DNA of 64,000 nucleotides from Endobugula sp965214375 (GTDB taxonomy: Bacteria; Pseudomonadota; Gammaproteobacteria; Pseudomonadales; Cellvibrionaceae): contig OZ243947.1 of NCBI GenBank assembly GCA_965214375.1, forward strand, positions 2,418,001 through 2,482,000. The letters are read 5' to 3'. The first letter of the stretch is position 1. Each line of letters opens with the position of its first letter. Below the pieces are notes generated by a model, which saw only the letters and a program-made list of their open reading frames with translations, ran no database searches and was not told the DNA's origin. Both the position numbers and the translations under genes were made by a program. Below are positions 8,658-17,846 of this stretch, piece after piece.

Positions 8658-9391
8658 GTCAGGCATTATCTGTTCCCGTAGTGTTATTAAATGGTTGGGC
8701 GGCGCCTGCGGTTTGTCTAGAAGCGTTGGGTGATTATTTGTCAGCGTACACGGAAGTCATTATCCCTGAAGTGGTGTATCACGAGTCAATTGAGACAACG
8801 TGTGAGCATCTGCAACAACAATTGCCTGCGCATTACGTGCTTTGTGGTTGGTCGCTTGGCGGCATGCTCGCTATAAAGATGGCGCAATTATTTCCTGGTG
8901 CTGTCAACGCCGTGATTACGCTATCCAGCAATGTGCAATTTGTTGCGAATGATCAATGGCAGCAGGCCATGCCATCTGAGGTGTTTAATGAATTTCAGCG
9001 TGGTTTTCACCAGGAACCTCAGAAGACGATCAAGCAATTTTTCGGTTTGCTGATTAAGGGAGACCAACAATCGCGCTTGCAACGGCAGTTGTTGAAATCT
9101 GCCCATGTGACCCATGAAGATGCGCTAATGACCGGTTTACATTTATTGGCCAGTGTTTCACTGGTTTCCAGATTCCAAGTTATTCAATGCCCGGTTTTGA
9201 TGCTGCTGGGTGAGAATGATGCTCTCGTTCCTGCGCATGCTGTAGCCGCTATTTCACAGCAATGGTGTGCAGAAGATTCCCGGCATCAGTGTGTTGTGGT
9301 TGCAGAAGCCGGGCATATGTTGCCTTATCCGGTAGAGCGTATTAGTGCCCATCTGGACAGTTTTTTAGATGAGGTTGGCCTGCTGTCGTGA
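8654..9391 (+). CDS. bioH: BioH-like alpha/beta hydrolase (pimeloyl-ACP methyl ester esterase)
   Basis: Predicted to hydrolyse pimeloyl-ACP methyl ester, releasing the biotin precursor made by BioC. The alpha/beta-hydrolase fold shows a nucleophile elbow GWSLGG (Ser), an acid in GENDALVP and the His in AGHMLPYP. At 245 aa it fits BioH. Overlap of its stop with the bioC GTG (GTGA) supports a functional pair. Family membership is certain; the BioH role rests on the bioC neighbour and the upstream BirA-like site. Confidence 0.85.
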   Translation: MSQALSVPVVLLNGWAAPAVCLEALGDYLSAYTEVIIPEVVYHESIETTCEHLQQQLPAHYVLCGWSLGGMLAIKMAQLFPGAVNAVITLSSNVQFVANDQWQQAMPSEVFNEFQRGFHQEPQKTIKQFFGLLIKGDQQSRLQRQLLKSAHVTHEDALMTGLHLLASVSLVSRFQVIQCPVLMLLGENDALVPAHAVAAISQQWCAEDSRHQCVVVAEAGHMLPYPVERISAHLDSFLDEVGLLS

Positions 9392-10197
9392 CAGAACTCA
9401 TCACAGAATACAAACAAGCGATTGCAGAATCATTTAGTCGCTCGGCATCGCGCTATGATGCTGTGGCTAAAGTACAGCAACAGGCGGGTCATCATTTATT
9501 ATCGGCGATGAAAAATAGTATTAACGGTATTGAGTCAATATCCACTGTTGCAGATATTGGTTGCGGTACCGGTTATCTTTACCCCTTTTTGAATGAGTGG
9601 TTGCAGCCTGAAGACTATTTTGGTGTTGATATTGCGCAGGGAATGTTAGACATCGCTGCCGAGCGTTATCAGCAAGCCAATAATACGCAGTGGCTATGTA
9701 GTGATGCAGAATATTTACAGTTGCAAGATAACGCTGTCGATATGGTTTTTTCTAATTTCGCGTTGCAGTGGATAGATGATTTGCCGCAATTGTTAACGTC
9801 TATTTGGCGGGTGTTAAAGCCAGGCGGTTATTTTTGTTTGACCTCTTTGGATGCGAATACTTTACACGAGTTACGTACCTCGTGGGAGAAGGTTGATCGC
9901 TTTCATCATGTGAATGACTTTAAGGCAACCGCTTGTTGGCAGACGGCTTTAGAGAATCATTGTTTTTCTTTAATGCATCACAAACAGTATAACTTAGTAG
10001 ACTATTACGATACCGTTTATAACTTGCTTCGTTCTATTAGGGATATTGGTGCGAATGTTGTTCAGCAAGGTGCTTTCCAAGGTTTAATGGGTAAGCAACA
10101 TTTTGCCGACTTTATTAGTGCTTATGAGCAGTATCGTGAGCCGCAAGGTTTGCCCGCCACCTATGCAGTTGATGAGTGGATTCTTCGCAAGCCTTAA
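9388..10197 (+). CDS. bioC: Malonyl-ACP O-methyltransferase BioC
   Basis: SAM-dependent methyltransferase that primes pimeloyl synthesis by methylating malonyl-ACP. Motif I is VADIGCGTGYLYPFL, with VFSNFALQWIDD and WRVLKPGGYFCL further on, all typical of BioC. The N-terminus (AIAESFSRSASRYDAVAKVQQ) is also characteristic. GTG start at 9388 overlaps bioH. No bioD follows; the next gene is an unrelated sensor kinase, so the biotin cluster is incomplete here (bioA, B, D and F must be elsewhere or lost). Confidence 0.92.
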   Translation: MTELITEYKQAIAESFSRSASRYDAVAKVQQQAGHHLLSAMKNSINGIESISTVADIGCGTGYLYPFLNEWLQPEDYFGVDIAQGMLDIAAERYQQANNTQWLCSDAEYLQLQDNAVDMVFSNFALQWIDDLPQLLTSIWRVLKPGGYFCLTSLDANTLHELRTSWEKVDRFHHVNDFKATACWQTALENHCFSLMHHKQYNLVDYYDTVYNLLRSIRDIGANVVQQGAFQGLMGKQHFADFISAYEQYREPQGLPATYAVDEWILRKP

Positions 10198-10333
10198 ATT
10201 TTCAATATTTGTGATCTGGCTGGCAATAATTACTTTCATTATGACAAGCTAATGCTTTGTAACAAACCTGTTATATTTTTGTGATGATATACGGCTCCCT
10301 TGGATGTCTTTATGCTTTTCCATAGGAGGCCTC

Positions 10334-12930
10334 ATGTTTTCCAACTTCGATACCCGTAAATATCGCGCTATTATCATTGGTATTATTGGCTTCTTAATGC
10401 TCATTTTGGGTATTTTGGGTCTAAATTTTTACACGTCTTTTGAAACGGAAGCCAATGCAGAAAAAGTAAATATTGCTAGTCGACAGCGCATGTTGTCACA
10501 GCGTATTGCTAAGTCACTATTAGATACTCTGGAGCAATATCAGGTTGATGGTAATTATCTTGTTCCCTATCAGGAATTACGTGAAGCCAGCCAGTTATTT
10601 GACGATACACTCAATGCTTTTTTTTCTGGCGGTACTGTTTCCGGTACCAGTTCGGAAAATTTTACTATTAAAAAAATTGTCACCTTAGAGGGTAATGTTG
10701 CGCCACAAAAAGCGCTCAATTTATGGAAGCCCTTTAAGCAAAGGTTAGACACGTTAGAAGAGAATATGCAGCTTATCGGCATTGATGCCACAGATGACGT
10801 ACAAAGTTTGGGTATTTTTAGCTTGTTAAAAGAAGCAACAAGCTATGTTCTTGAAAATGAATCACAGTTGCTTGTATTAACTCAAGCAATGAGTGATCAA
10901 GCACAAGCACTACCTATCAGTAAAGAAGCGTTGGTCATTGCATCCTCTCAGGAAATTGTTTTAGAAACTGCCATTAAATATCTTTTTGAGGGCGCTAATG
11001 CCTACAATCTTAATGAAAATTTTCAACCAATATTTCGTAGAATGGGAAAAAGTGCAGAGTTTTATGATAGTGCATTATTGGCATTCAAGGCCAATAGTTC
11101 AATCATTGATGAGCTGGAAGAGGAGGTCTCTCTAGCCGGATTAGATACGCCAGAAGTACAAGCAACTATTGATTCATTACTAGAGTTATGGAAGCCTTTG
11201 TTAGGTATATTAATTCGTTTAGAAAACCAGAGTGATGTCAAAGGTGTCTTTGAACGCGATGTGCGTACAGCACTCTTTGAGAGTGTGGATTATTCACAAT
11301 TTAGAGCCAACGCACTACAAGATGAAATGACGGTTTTAACGCTTGATGTTGAATCCTCCGCCTTGCAAGCAGCTGAAAATAGTCGTCAGATACAGATTAT
11401 GGGTATTATTGCTGCATTATTGATTTTTGCTTTTATTGCGCAGCAGTTCTTGGGGCAAATCCGCGTGAGTGATTTAAAGGCAAAGCAACCTTCCCGCGAA
11501 ACTCAGCAAATTTTGGATACTGTTGACCAAGGACTGTTTTTGATTGATAAAAATTTATCCATGGTTTCTCAATCTTCAAAAGAGATGGTTAATATTTTTG
11601 AGACAAAAATATTTCTGGTCGAAGCTTTGTATCCTATATTGAAAACTTGGTTTCTGATAACGATGCGCGCAAGGTAAAACGCTTCTTCAATTTGTTGTTT
11701 GACCCTAATAAAAAGCAGCAGCTATTAGGTGATTTGAATCCTCTCAAGAAAGTATCTGTTCAGGTTAAGGAAACAACCGGGCGTTATGTTAATAAGCATT
11801 TGCGTTTTAAATTCTCACGTATTGTTGATAATGAAGGTATTAGTAAAATATTGACTGCAGTTAACGATATTTCCGAAGAGGTTCGCTTAAGTCAAGAATT
11901 AGAAAAAGCAGCGAAAAAAAATGAGCAGCAAATGGAATTGTTGACGGTTATCTTAAATACCGATGCTAATATGCTGCCTTTGTTTGTTAAAAATTCTTAC
12001 AGAAAATTCGCTAAAATTAATGAGGTGTTAAAGGCATCGGCAAAAACGTCTATTGAGTATCGAAATAAAGCGAATGATATTATGTCGCTAATTCACTCGG
12101 TGAAAGGTGAGAGTTCTGCCTTATCCTTGGCTGTTGTGTCAGAACTTTGCCATGATTTTGAAAGACGTGTCATTGAAATAAAAGAATCAAGTGATATTTC
12201 AGGTAATGATTTTTTGGGGTTGGCGGTTAAATTAAATCAGTTAATTAGCTATACCGATCTTGTAAAATAAATGTATGATAAATTGTTTGCTAATAGGTCG
12301 CCAGTTGCCTCTCAAAAACAAGATGGCAATAACATAATTGATTGGTCGCATTTATACAACTTCGCTAACGACGTGGCTAAACGCCAGAATAAAAAAGTGA
12401 GTGTCATTCTTTCTGGTTTAGATTATCCATATGTTACTCCTGAGATGGAGCCGCACATTAATACGATTTCCATACAGCTTATTCGAAATTCACTAGTACA
12501 TGGTATTGAATCTATTAATCGTCGTATTGAGCTTAATAAGAATTCTATAGGTAAAATATCGATTACTTTAGCCCGGTCTGAAGATAATGGATTTGTGTAT
12601 ATCTTTAAAGATGATGGCGCAGGTATTGATATCGAAAAAGTGATTCAAAAGGCAATGCAGGCGGGTATTGTTAATCAAGAAGTTGCCAATAGAATTACCA
12701 AAAAAGCAGCCTCTAAATTAATTATGTCTCCGGAAATCTCAACCAGTAATAGTGCAGATATGGATGCAGGTAGAGGCGCAGGAATGTCTGCAGTGTCAGA
12801 AGCAGTAGAATCTCTCGGTGGCGAGTTGTCGATATCAACTAAACCAGGAAAGGGGGTTGCTTTTAAAATATTTATTAAAAGTAATGAATCCAAATTAGCC
12901 ATAGAGAAAGCTACCACTGTCGCGTTATAA
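10334..12930 (+). pseudogene. CheA-like hybrid sensor kinase, broken by a frameshift and a nonsense codon
   Basis: Starts at ATG 10334 behind AGGAGG. Order of parts: TM helix (residues ~8-30), PilJ/NarX-type sensing region (IASRQRMLSQRIAKSLL, with a second similar unit about 200 residues later), second TM helix (IMGIIAALLIFAFIA), a PAS-like start, then loss of frame. The A-run at 11605-11609 seems one base short: the next frame gives NISGRSFVSYIENLV and continues coherently. A phosphotransfer-like His is in IHSVKGESSAL. A TAA at 12268-12270 then interrupts the frame, which resumes at once and carries the HATPase (NSLVHGIES, DDGAGIDI, GRGAGMSAV). No Shine-Dalgarno precedes the ATG after that TAA. 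It is unlikely to give an active kinase. Confidence 0.85.
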
Positions 12931-12955
12931 AATAAGTAAGAAAGAGGTCTGTTTG

Positions 12956-13318
12956 ATGTTAAAACTTATGGTTGTGGATGACTCAAGTCTCATTAGAAGA
13001 AAAATTATTCGAGAGCGAGGTAACGAAGAATTTACACTGGTTGCGGAAGCTTCTGATGGTCTGGAAGCCGTTGAATTATTTCAGCAACAGCAGCCTGATG
13101 TTGTGACTATGGATTTAACGATGCCAAATTTAGATGGTATCTCATGTATTGAAAAGTTGATGGAACTTGACCCCAAGGTAAAAATATTAGTGGTTTCGGC
13201 GTTGTCTGACGAAGAAACCGGTATGGAAGCTTTGGAAAAGGGGGCAAAAGGGTTTGTTAATAAACCCTTTACCGAAGAGCAAATTATGGAAGCTTTACAA
13301 ATTGTTATTGCTGATTGA
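12956..13318 (+). CDS. CheY-like single-domain response regulator
   Basis: Receiver domain only (120 aa), with the acidic pocket VVDDSS, the phospho-acceptor Asp in VTMDLTMPN, a conserved Ser in VVSALS and Lys in NKPF. ATG 12956 has AGAGG at the right distance; an in-frame TTG three bases earlier is less likely. It follows the broken kinase by 25 bases and precedes the broken cheX, so it was probably the output of that module. It is itself intact, and may be phosphorylated by another kinase or be in an early stage of loss. Confidence 0.9.
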   Translation: MLKLMVVDDSSLIRRKIIRERGNEEFTLVAEASDGLEAVELFQQQQPDVVTMDLTMPNLDGISCIEKLMELDPKVKILVVSALSDEETGMEALEKGAKGFVNKPFTEEQIMEALQIVIAD

Positions 13319-13353
13319 TTGCCCAAAAAATTATTGCTTTAGAGAAATAAATA

Positions 13354-13803
13354 ATGATAGAGAGTAAATTACAAATCTTTATCGATGGTATTGTGAACTA
13401 CTTTAACCATACCTCTGATAAGTCTATTAATGTAGGTTGTTCTTTCCTTTTAGAGAAGGGAGATAAAATCCCTGGAGATTATACTGGGGTGATTTCTATC
13501 TCAGGTGCTTATTAAGGTTGTTGTTATTTTACCGCACCAGAAATGTTGCTTAAGCATTTGGTTTTAACGATTGGTGAAACAGATACTTCCGAACAAATGT
13601 TAATTGATGCCGCGGGTTAGGTGGCTAATACATTATCGGGTAATGCTCGTAAGCAATTAGGTCACGAATTTATTATTTCAGTACCTAAGGTTGTGCGAGG
13701 GATTTATGATGTGAGAGACTTGCCTGATTCACAGCGCATTTACGTGATACCGCTTAAGTGGCACTCTTATAAAGCAATGCTAGGTATTTGTTTAGCAGCA
13801 TAA
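13354..13803 (+). pseudogene. cheX: CheX-family chemotaxis phosphatase gene with two in-frame stops
   Basis: The frame from ATG 13354 to TAA 13801-13803 covers 149 codons, the usual CheX length, but has TAA at 13513-13515 and TAG at 13618-13620. The flanking sequence is clearly CheX: ISISGAY before the first stop, GCCYFTAPEMLLKHLV after it, and DAAG before and VANTLSGNARKQLG after the second. Family members usually have Lys or Arg at the first site and Glu at the second, both one base from the observed stops. CheX dephosphorylates CheY-type regulators, which fits the upstream receiver gene. No product of useful length can be made. Confidence 0.9.
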
Positions 13804-13913
13804 GCAATATGGCTCTCTGTATGGCTTATATTCCTTTTATGAATAACACCTCTGATATCCATGCTGAAAACTATCTGAATATAGGTAAACTGTTGGTTTA
13901 GAGCACTTTTTAC

Positions 13914-13951
13914 AAACACACAGTCTTAAAGTTTTTTCTTTTTGTGTGTTT
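13914..13951 (+). terminator. Possible terminator after the cheX remnant
   Basis: AAACACACA (13914-13922) and TGTGTGTTT (13943-13951) can pair in a 9-bp stem, but with a 20-base loop; T residues follow. It is weak because of the long loop, and it sits in the 200-base gap between the cheX remnant and the next gene. Confidence 0.3.
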
Positions 13952-14003
13952 TTTACTCAGATATTCATTACACTATTCCTTCAGTGATTTGAGTGTAGTG
14001 ATT

Positions 14004-14258
14004 ATGATTCATTCATCTGCCAATATGGGCAACGCCTTTTATCAGGGTGCTGCCGGGCTGTTGAATAGCCAACGAAACATTGTCGAATCGGCGAATGATT
14101 TGGTGCGTTCGGGCACCGTTGAGCGTGCTCAGGCCAATACCGACATCGTGGCGCCACTGGTAAAAATATCCCAACAACAACATATCTTTGATGCTTCGGC
14201 CAAGGTTGTCAAAATGGCTGACGAGGCCCTCGGTGCCTTAATTGACACCCAAGCTTGA
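14004..14258 (+). CDS. Small flagellar basal-body rod-like protein
   Basis: An 84-aa protein beginning ATG 14004 (MIHSSANMGNAFYQGAAGLL). The N-terminal half resembles the helix at the start of rod and hook proteins (AAGLLNSQRNIVESANDLV), and the end (VVKMADEALGALIDTQA) resembles their C-terminal helix. In marine gammaproteobacteria such short proteins are often paired with a SprA-related gene, as here (9 bases downstream). No other flagellar genes are in the window, so a flagellar role is not shown. Confidence 0.6.
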   Translation: MIHSSANMGNAFYQGAAGLLNSQRNIVESANDLVRSGTVERAQANTDIVAPLVKISQQQHIFDASAKVVKMADEALGALIDTQA

Positions 14259-14267
14259 GGGGTAGCG

Positions 14268-14873
14268 ATGATTGGTGTCTCTCCGTCCTCTCCCCATTTT
14301 GCCCAGCAGGCAATTATTCAAAAATTGGCTACACTGGATAGAGAGGTGCGTAATCATGAGCAGGCACATGCCGCGGTCGGAGGCCGTTATGCTGGAGCGC
14401 CAAGCTATGAGTATCAGCGTGGCCCGGATGGTGTTTACTATGCGGTGGCAGGTGAAGTGTCTATCAATACCAGTCCAGTAAACGGCAACCCGCAGTTAAC
14501 CATTGATAAAGCGCAAATAATTCGTCGTGCGGCATTAGCCCCGGCAGAACCCTCTTCTCAGGATAGACTGGTGGCAGCAAAAGCAACGCAAATGGAGAGG
14601 CAGGCACGTGTCGAGTTGCAAGTGCTTCAACGTCAGGAAGAATCCGAGGTTAACGACGCGAGTGCAGAGGTGATGGCGGTGAAAGAATCTGATAACAAGC
14701 ATACCATAGAGAGTTCAGAATCTATTGATGAAGCGACTGCCGACGCTTTAAATCAGGCACAGGAACAGGCCTGTCATGAACTTTCCAGCGATATTACCGC
14801 ACAATTAGTTGCCGCTAGTCGTTCTAATCTTACCCCCAAGACCTTAGGCAGTATTGTTAGCCAGTTCTTTTAA
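14268..14873 (+). CDS. SprA-related family protein, putative metalloprotease
   Basis: A 201-aa protein with the hallmark LDREVRNHEQAHAAVGG followed by YEYQRGPDGVYYAVAGEVSI and the proline-rich P...PQLTIDKAQIIRRAALAPAEPS. HEQAH resembles a zinc-binding HExxH motif, hence the metalloprotease label in databases; activity is unproven. The C-terminal half is a charged helical tail with no clear domain. It lies directly after the small rod-like gene and is probably in its operon. Confidence 0.75.
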   Translation: MIGVSPSSPHFAQQAIIQKLATLDREVRNHEQAHAAVGGRYAGAPSYEYQRGPDGVYYAVAGEVSINTSPVNGNPQLTIDKAQIIRRAALAPAEPSSQDRLVAAKATQMERQARVELQVLQRQEESEVNDASAEVMAVKESDNKHTIESSESIDEATADALNQAQEQACHELSSDITAQLVAASRSNLTPKTLGSIVSQFF

Positions 14874-14990
14874 ACGGTTAAATACTTCCACTTTATCGGG
14901 AAAAACTTCCACTTCTCTGCAATTCACTGCTATTGCTCTCAAGCTGTGTTACTAATATGCTATGAGAAAAGCAAATAGAGAGATTCTGTG

Positions 14991-15818
14991 ATGGCGACGG
15001 AAAGTGTGGCAGCAGGTAGTAACAGTGATGTGATGGCGCAGGTGGACACGCTACAAGGTGATGTAGTGGTATTGCGTGCATCCGGAGAAAAAGCGCTGTT
15101 AAGTACACGTGATAATATTTTTGATGGCGATACGGTTATTAGTCCTGAATGCGGGTTTGTGCAGTTAGCGGTTTCTGCCGCAGAGATTATGGGGTTTGTC
15201 AGCATTCATTCGTTACAGATGGCAAAAATAGATGTGGCTTTGTTGGAGAATAATGCGTGGTTGCTGGAGCAGACCTCTGCCGAGACTCCTATAGCAATAG
15301 GCACCCCTGTTGATGCTCAAGTGTGGTCATATGTTGTTGGTGAAGTCCCTGCTGATACGGATGTGATTGTTGCTGCACCGTTTGCCACTATGACTACACC
15401 GTATGTTGATGCTGATGACAGTTTCATCTGGCGTGATAATAATACCGCGCCTGCCGAGGTTGATCATATCGCTGAAGGTACTATTACTTTCCAATTGGCA
15501 GATATTACGGGTATCGGTCGTAGTGAAAATGCAAGTGAATTAGCGCCTGAATTCACCCAGAGTAGCGGCACGTTAAAACTGGGCGACTTGATTACAGGTT
15601 CTGTTTCATCCGCACTGGAAGCCGCCAGTTATGTCCATGTGACAACTACCGATACAGGGGGTGTGTCAGGTCTCTATATTGATCGTGAAGGGAATATTAC
15701 CGATCAATCACGTGCAGCACTGAATGAATCGTTACATATTTATGGAGATTCCGTCTCCGTAGAAAGTGTAGCAGATCAGATTCAGGCATTGATGGATATG
15801 GGGTTTATTGAGTTATAA
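14991..15818 (+). CDS. Short retention-module / type I secreted adhesin-like protein
   Basis: The N-terminal ~110 residues look like the retention module of LapA-type giant adhesins (VDTLQGDVVVLRASGEKAL, DNIFDGDTVISPECGFVQL). The C-terminal ~90 residues (LKLGDLITGSVSS, then YVHVTTTDTGGVSGLYID) recall the last domain of repeat adhesins exported by type I secretion. The repeats that normally lie between are absent: 276 aa in total. No signal peptide. It may be a natural short member or the collapsed ends of a larger gene. A GTG lies one codon before the chosen ATG. Confidence 0.5.
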   Translation: MATESVAAGSNSDVMAQVDTLQGDVVVLRASGEKALLSTRDNIFDGDTVISPECGFVQLAVSAAEIMGFVSIHSLQMAKIDVALLENNAWLLEQTSAETPIAIGTPVDAQVWSYVVGEVPADTDVIVAAPFATMTTPYVDADDSFIWRDNNTAPAEVDHIAEGTITFQLADITGIGRSENASELAPEFTQSSGTLKLGDLITGSVSSALEAASYVHVTTTDTGGVSGLYIDREGNITDQSRAALNESLHIYGDSVSVESVADQIQALMDMGFIEL

Positions 15819-15826
15819 TCTCTTTC

Positions 15827-16012
15827 ATGATGAAAGAGAATAAACTCAGTGCTGAAGATCAGGCTCGCGTCGACAGCTATCTTAGTCGCCCCAACCACCA
15901 AGTCGAAAGAAAGCCTTTTCGACCTTTGTTATTGTTAGGTGCCACACTGATTATCCTGACAGCGCTAAGCCTGTTTAGTTACGCCATAGCCTGGTGGCAT
16001 GGCGTCGTCTAA
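15827..16012 (+). CDS. DUF3094 family small membrane protein
   Basis: A 61-aa protein with the pattern LSAEDQARVDSYLSRPNH..ER.PFRP and one C-terminal transmembrane helix (LLLLGATLIILTALSLFSY). This is the DUF3094 family known from Pseudomonas and relatives; function unknown. It begins 8 bases after the adhesin-like gene and converges with oadA, whose stop is 11 bases away. Confidence 0.8.
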   Translation: MMKENKLSAEDQARVDSYLSRPNHQVERKPFRPLLLLGATLIILTALSLFSYAIAWWHGVV

Positions 16013-16023
16013 GTTCTCGCCTT

Positions 16024-17841
16024 TTAGAGCGTGAGTAACGTTTCACCGGTTGCGACCACATCCCCTTTTTTGACGTTGACTTCGCCAACGACACCATCAC
16101 GGGGTGCTTTTACTTCTGTTTCCATCTTCATGGCTTCCAATATCAAGAGTGTGTCCCCTTGTTTAACAGACGTGTTAGGTTCAACCAATACATTAACAAT
16201 ATTGCCCGCCAAGGGTGCCGTAATCGCTGTTTTTTCTGCGCTGGCTGTTGGTGCCGGAGCATTTCCAGTATTACTGGCGGCTGCACCCGCCGAAGCGTTA
16301 TCGATTGCTGCGGTATAATGGTTGCCGTTAACGTTCACGGAGACACTGCCGTCGGCATCATTAACCGTAGCTGTATAGGTTTTACCGTTAATAGTGATAT
16401 TGTAATTACCGCTCCCTTCAGACGTTGTTTCAGGGCGTTTTGCTGACGCCTTCTCTGCTGTTGGTGCAGGTTCAAATGCATCAGGGTTGTTACGGTTTTG
16501 CAGGAAGTGTAAGCCTACCTGTGGGAACAGAGCGTAAGTTAATACGTCTTCAGTTTCATGTACGTGATTATCATCAAGATGATCTTCAAGGTCATCGGCC
16601 AGCTTGTCCATTTCGGCTTCTAGCAAGTCGGCAGGGCGGCAAGTCATGGCTTCGGAACCATCAAGTACACGCTGTTGCAGTTCATCATTAAAGGGGGCAG
16701 GTGCAGCACCGTACTCGCCTTTTAAAATACCCTGAGTTTCTTTGGATATAGATTTATAACGTTCGCCAGACAGTATGTTAATCACCGCTTGCGTCCCGAC
16801 AATTTGAGAGGTCGGTGTGACCAAAGGAATATAGCCCAAATCTTCACGTACTCTGGGTATTTCTTCCAAAACGGCATCAAACTTGTCTTCGGCGCCTTGC
16901 TCTTTTAATTGATTTTCCATATTGGTCAGCATCCCACCGGGAACCTGCGCGGTTAATATGCGAGCATCAACACCTTTTAGAGCCCCTTCAAATTTGGCGT
17001 ACTTCTTACGAACGTCTCTAAAATAGGCGGCAATATCTTCCAGTGCTGACAAGTCGAGCCCTGGGTCACGATCAGAACCCTCCAGCGTTGCGACCAATGA
17101 TTCTGTCGGTGAGTGCCCATAAGTCATCGACATGGACGAAATAGCAGTATCAACGTGATCAATGCCGGCTTCAATGGCTTTGAGTATGGTCATTGATGAC
17201 AGGCCAGCAGTGGCATGTGCGTGCAGTGCGATAGGAATATCCAATGTTTTCTTGAGTTTGCTAACCAACTCAAATGCCGCATAAGGTGTCAGGATGCCAG
17301 CCATATCTTTAATGGCGAGTGAGTGCGCGCCCATATCTTCAATTTGTTTAGCCAGGTCAATCCAACTGGCTTCATCGTGTACCGGGCTAGTGGTGTAGGA
17401 TATTGTACCTTGCGCATGAGCGCCCTGCTTTTTAACTGCTTTTAGAGCAGTCACCATATTACGGGGGTCGTTCATAGCATCAAAGACACGGAAAACGTCG
17501 ACGCCATTGGTTACCGAGCGTTCAACAAACGCTTCGACAACATCATCAGCATAATGGCGGTAGCCTAAGAGATTTTGACCTCGCAGCAACATTTGTTGGG
17601 GCGTATTGGGCATCACTTTTTTGAGTTCGCGAATACGTTCCCAAGGGTCTTCGCCCAGATAGCGAATACAGGAATCGAATGTTGCACCACCCCAGCTCTC
17701 TAGAGACCAGAAGCCAATTTGATCCAGCTTTTCGGCAATGGGCAACATATCATCAATACGTAAGCGCGTTGCGAATAGGGATTGATGGGCATCTCTAAGA
17801 ACGACATCGGTAATCTTGACAGGGTTCTTCTTGCTTTTCAT
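16024..17841 (-). CDS. oadA: Oxaloacetate decarboxylase alpha subunit OadA
   Basis: Carboxyltransferase subunit that moves CO2 from oxaloacetate to biotin in the Na+-pumping decarboxylase. Residues ~5-300 form the HMGL-like TIM barrel (DVVLRDAHQSL, ESWGGATFD, GQNLLGYRHY), followed by the PYC/OADA domain, a linker and a C-terminal biotinyl domain with the biotin Lys in EAMKMETE. At 605 aa it is full length. Its start lies 5 bases after oadG. No oadB follows, although the beta subunit gene is normally next and is needed for decarboxylation and Na+ transport. Confidence 0.95.
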   Translation of the reverse strand: MKSKKNPVKITDVVLRDAHQSLFATRLRIDDMLPIAEKLDQIGFWSLESWGGATFDSCIRYLGEDPWERIRELKKVMPNTPQQMLLRGQNLLGYRHYADDVVEAFVERSVTNGVDVFRVFDAMNDPRNMVTALKAVKKQGAHAQGTISYTTSPVHDEASWIDLAKQIEDMGAHSLAIKDMAGILTPYAAFELVSKLKKTLDIPIALHAHATAGLSSMTILKAIEAGIDHVDTAISSMSMTYGHSPTESLVATLEGSDRDPGLDLSALEDIAAYFRDVRKKYAKFEGALKGVDARILTAQVPGGMLTNMENQLKEQGAEDKFDAVLEEIPRVREDLGYIPLVTPTSQIVGTQAVINILSGERYKSISKETQGILKGEYGAAPAPFNDELQQRVLDGSEAMTCRPADLLEAEMDKLADDLEDHLDDNHVHETEDVLTYALFPQVGLHFLQNRNNPDAFEPAPTAEKASAKRPETTSEGSGNYNITINGKTYTATVNDADGSVSVNVNGNHYTAAIDNASAGAAASNTGNAPAPTASAEKTAITAPLAGNIVNVLVEPNTSVKQGDTLLILEAMKMETEVKAPRDGVVGEVNVKKGDVVATGETLLTL

Positions 17842-17846
17842 GGTGG

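Noticed and set aside
11647..12930. Two separate genes after the kinase frameshift (11647-12270 and 12271-12930)
   Set aside because: They are in the same frame, separated only by one TAA, have no ribosome-binding sites, and together make the second half of one kinase.
13821..13902. Short frame after cheX with NNTSD similar to the cheX N-terminus (NHTSD)
   Set aside because: Resemblance is limited to a few residues; not enough for a second CheX copy.
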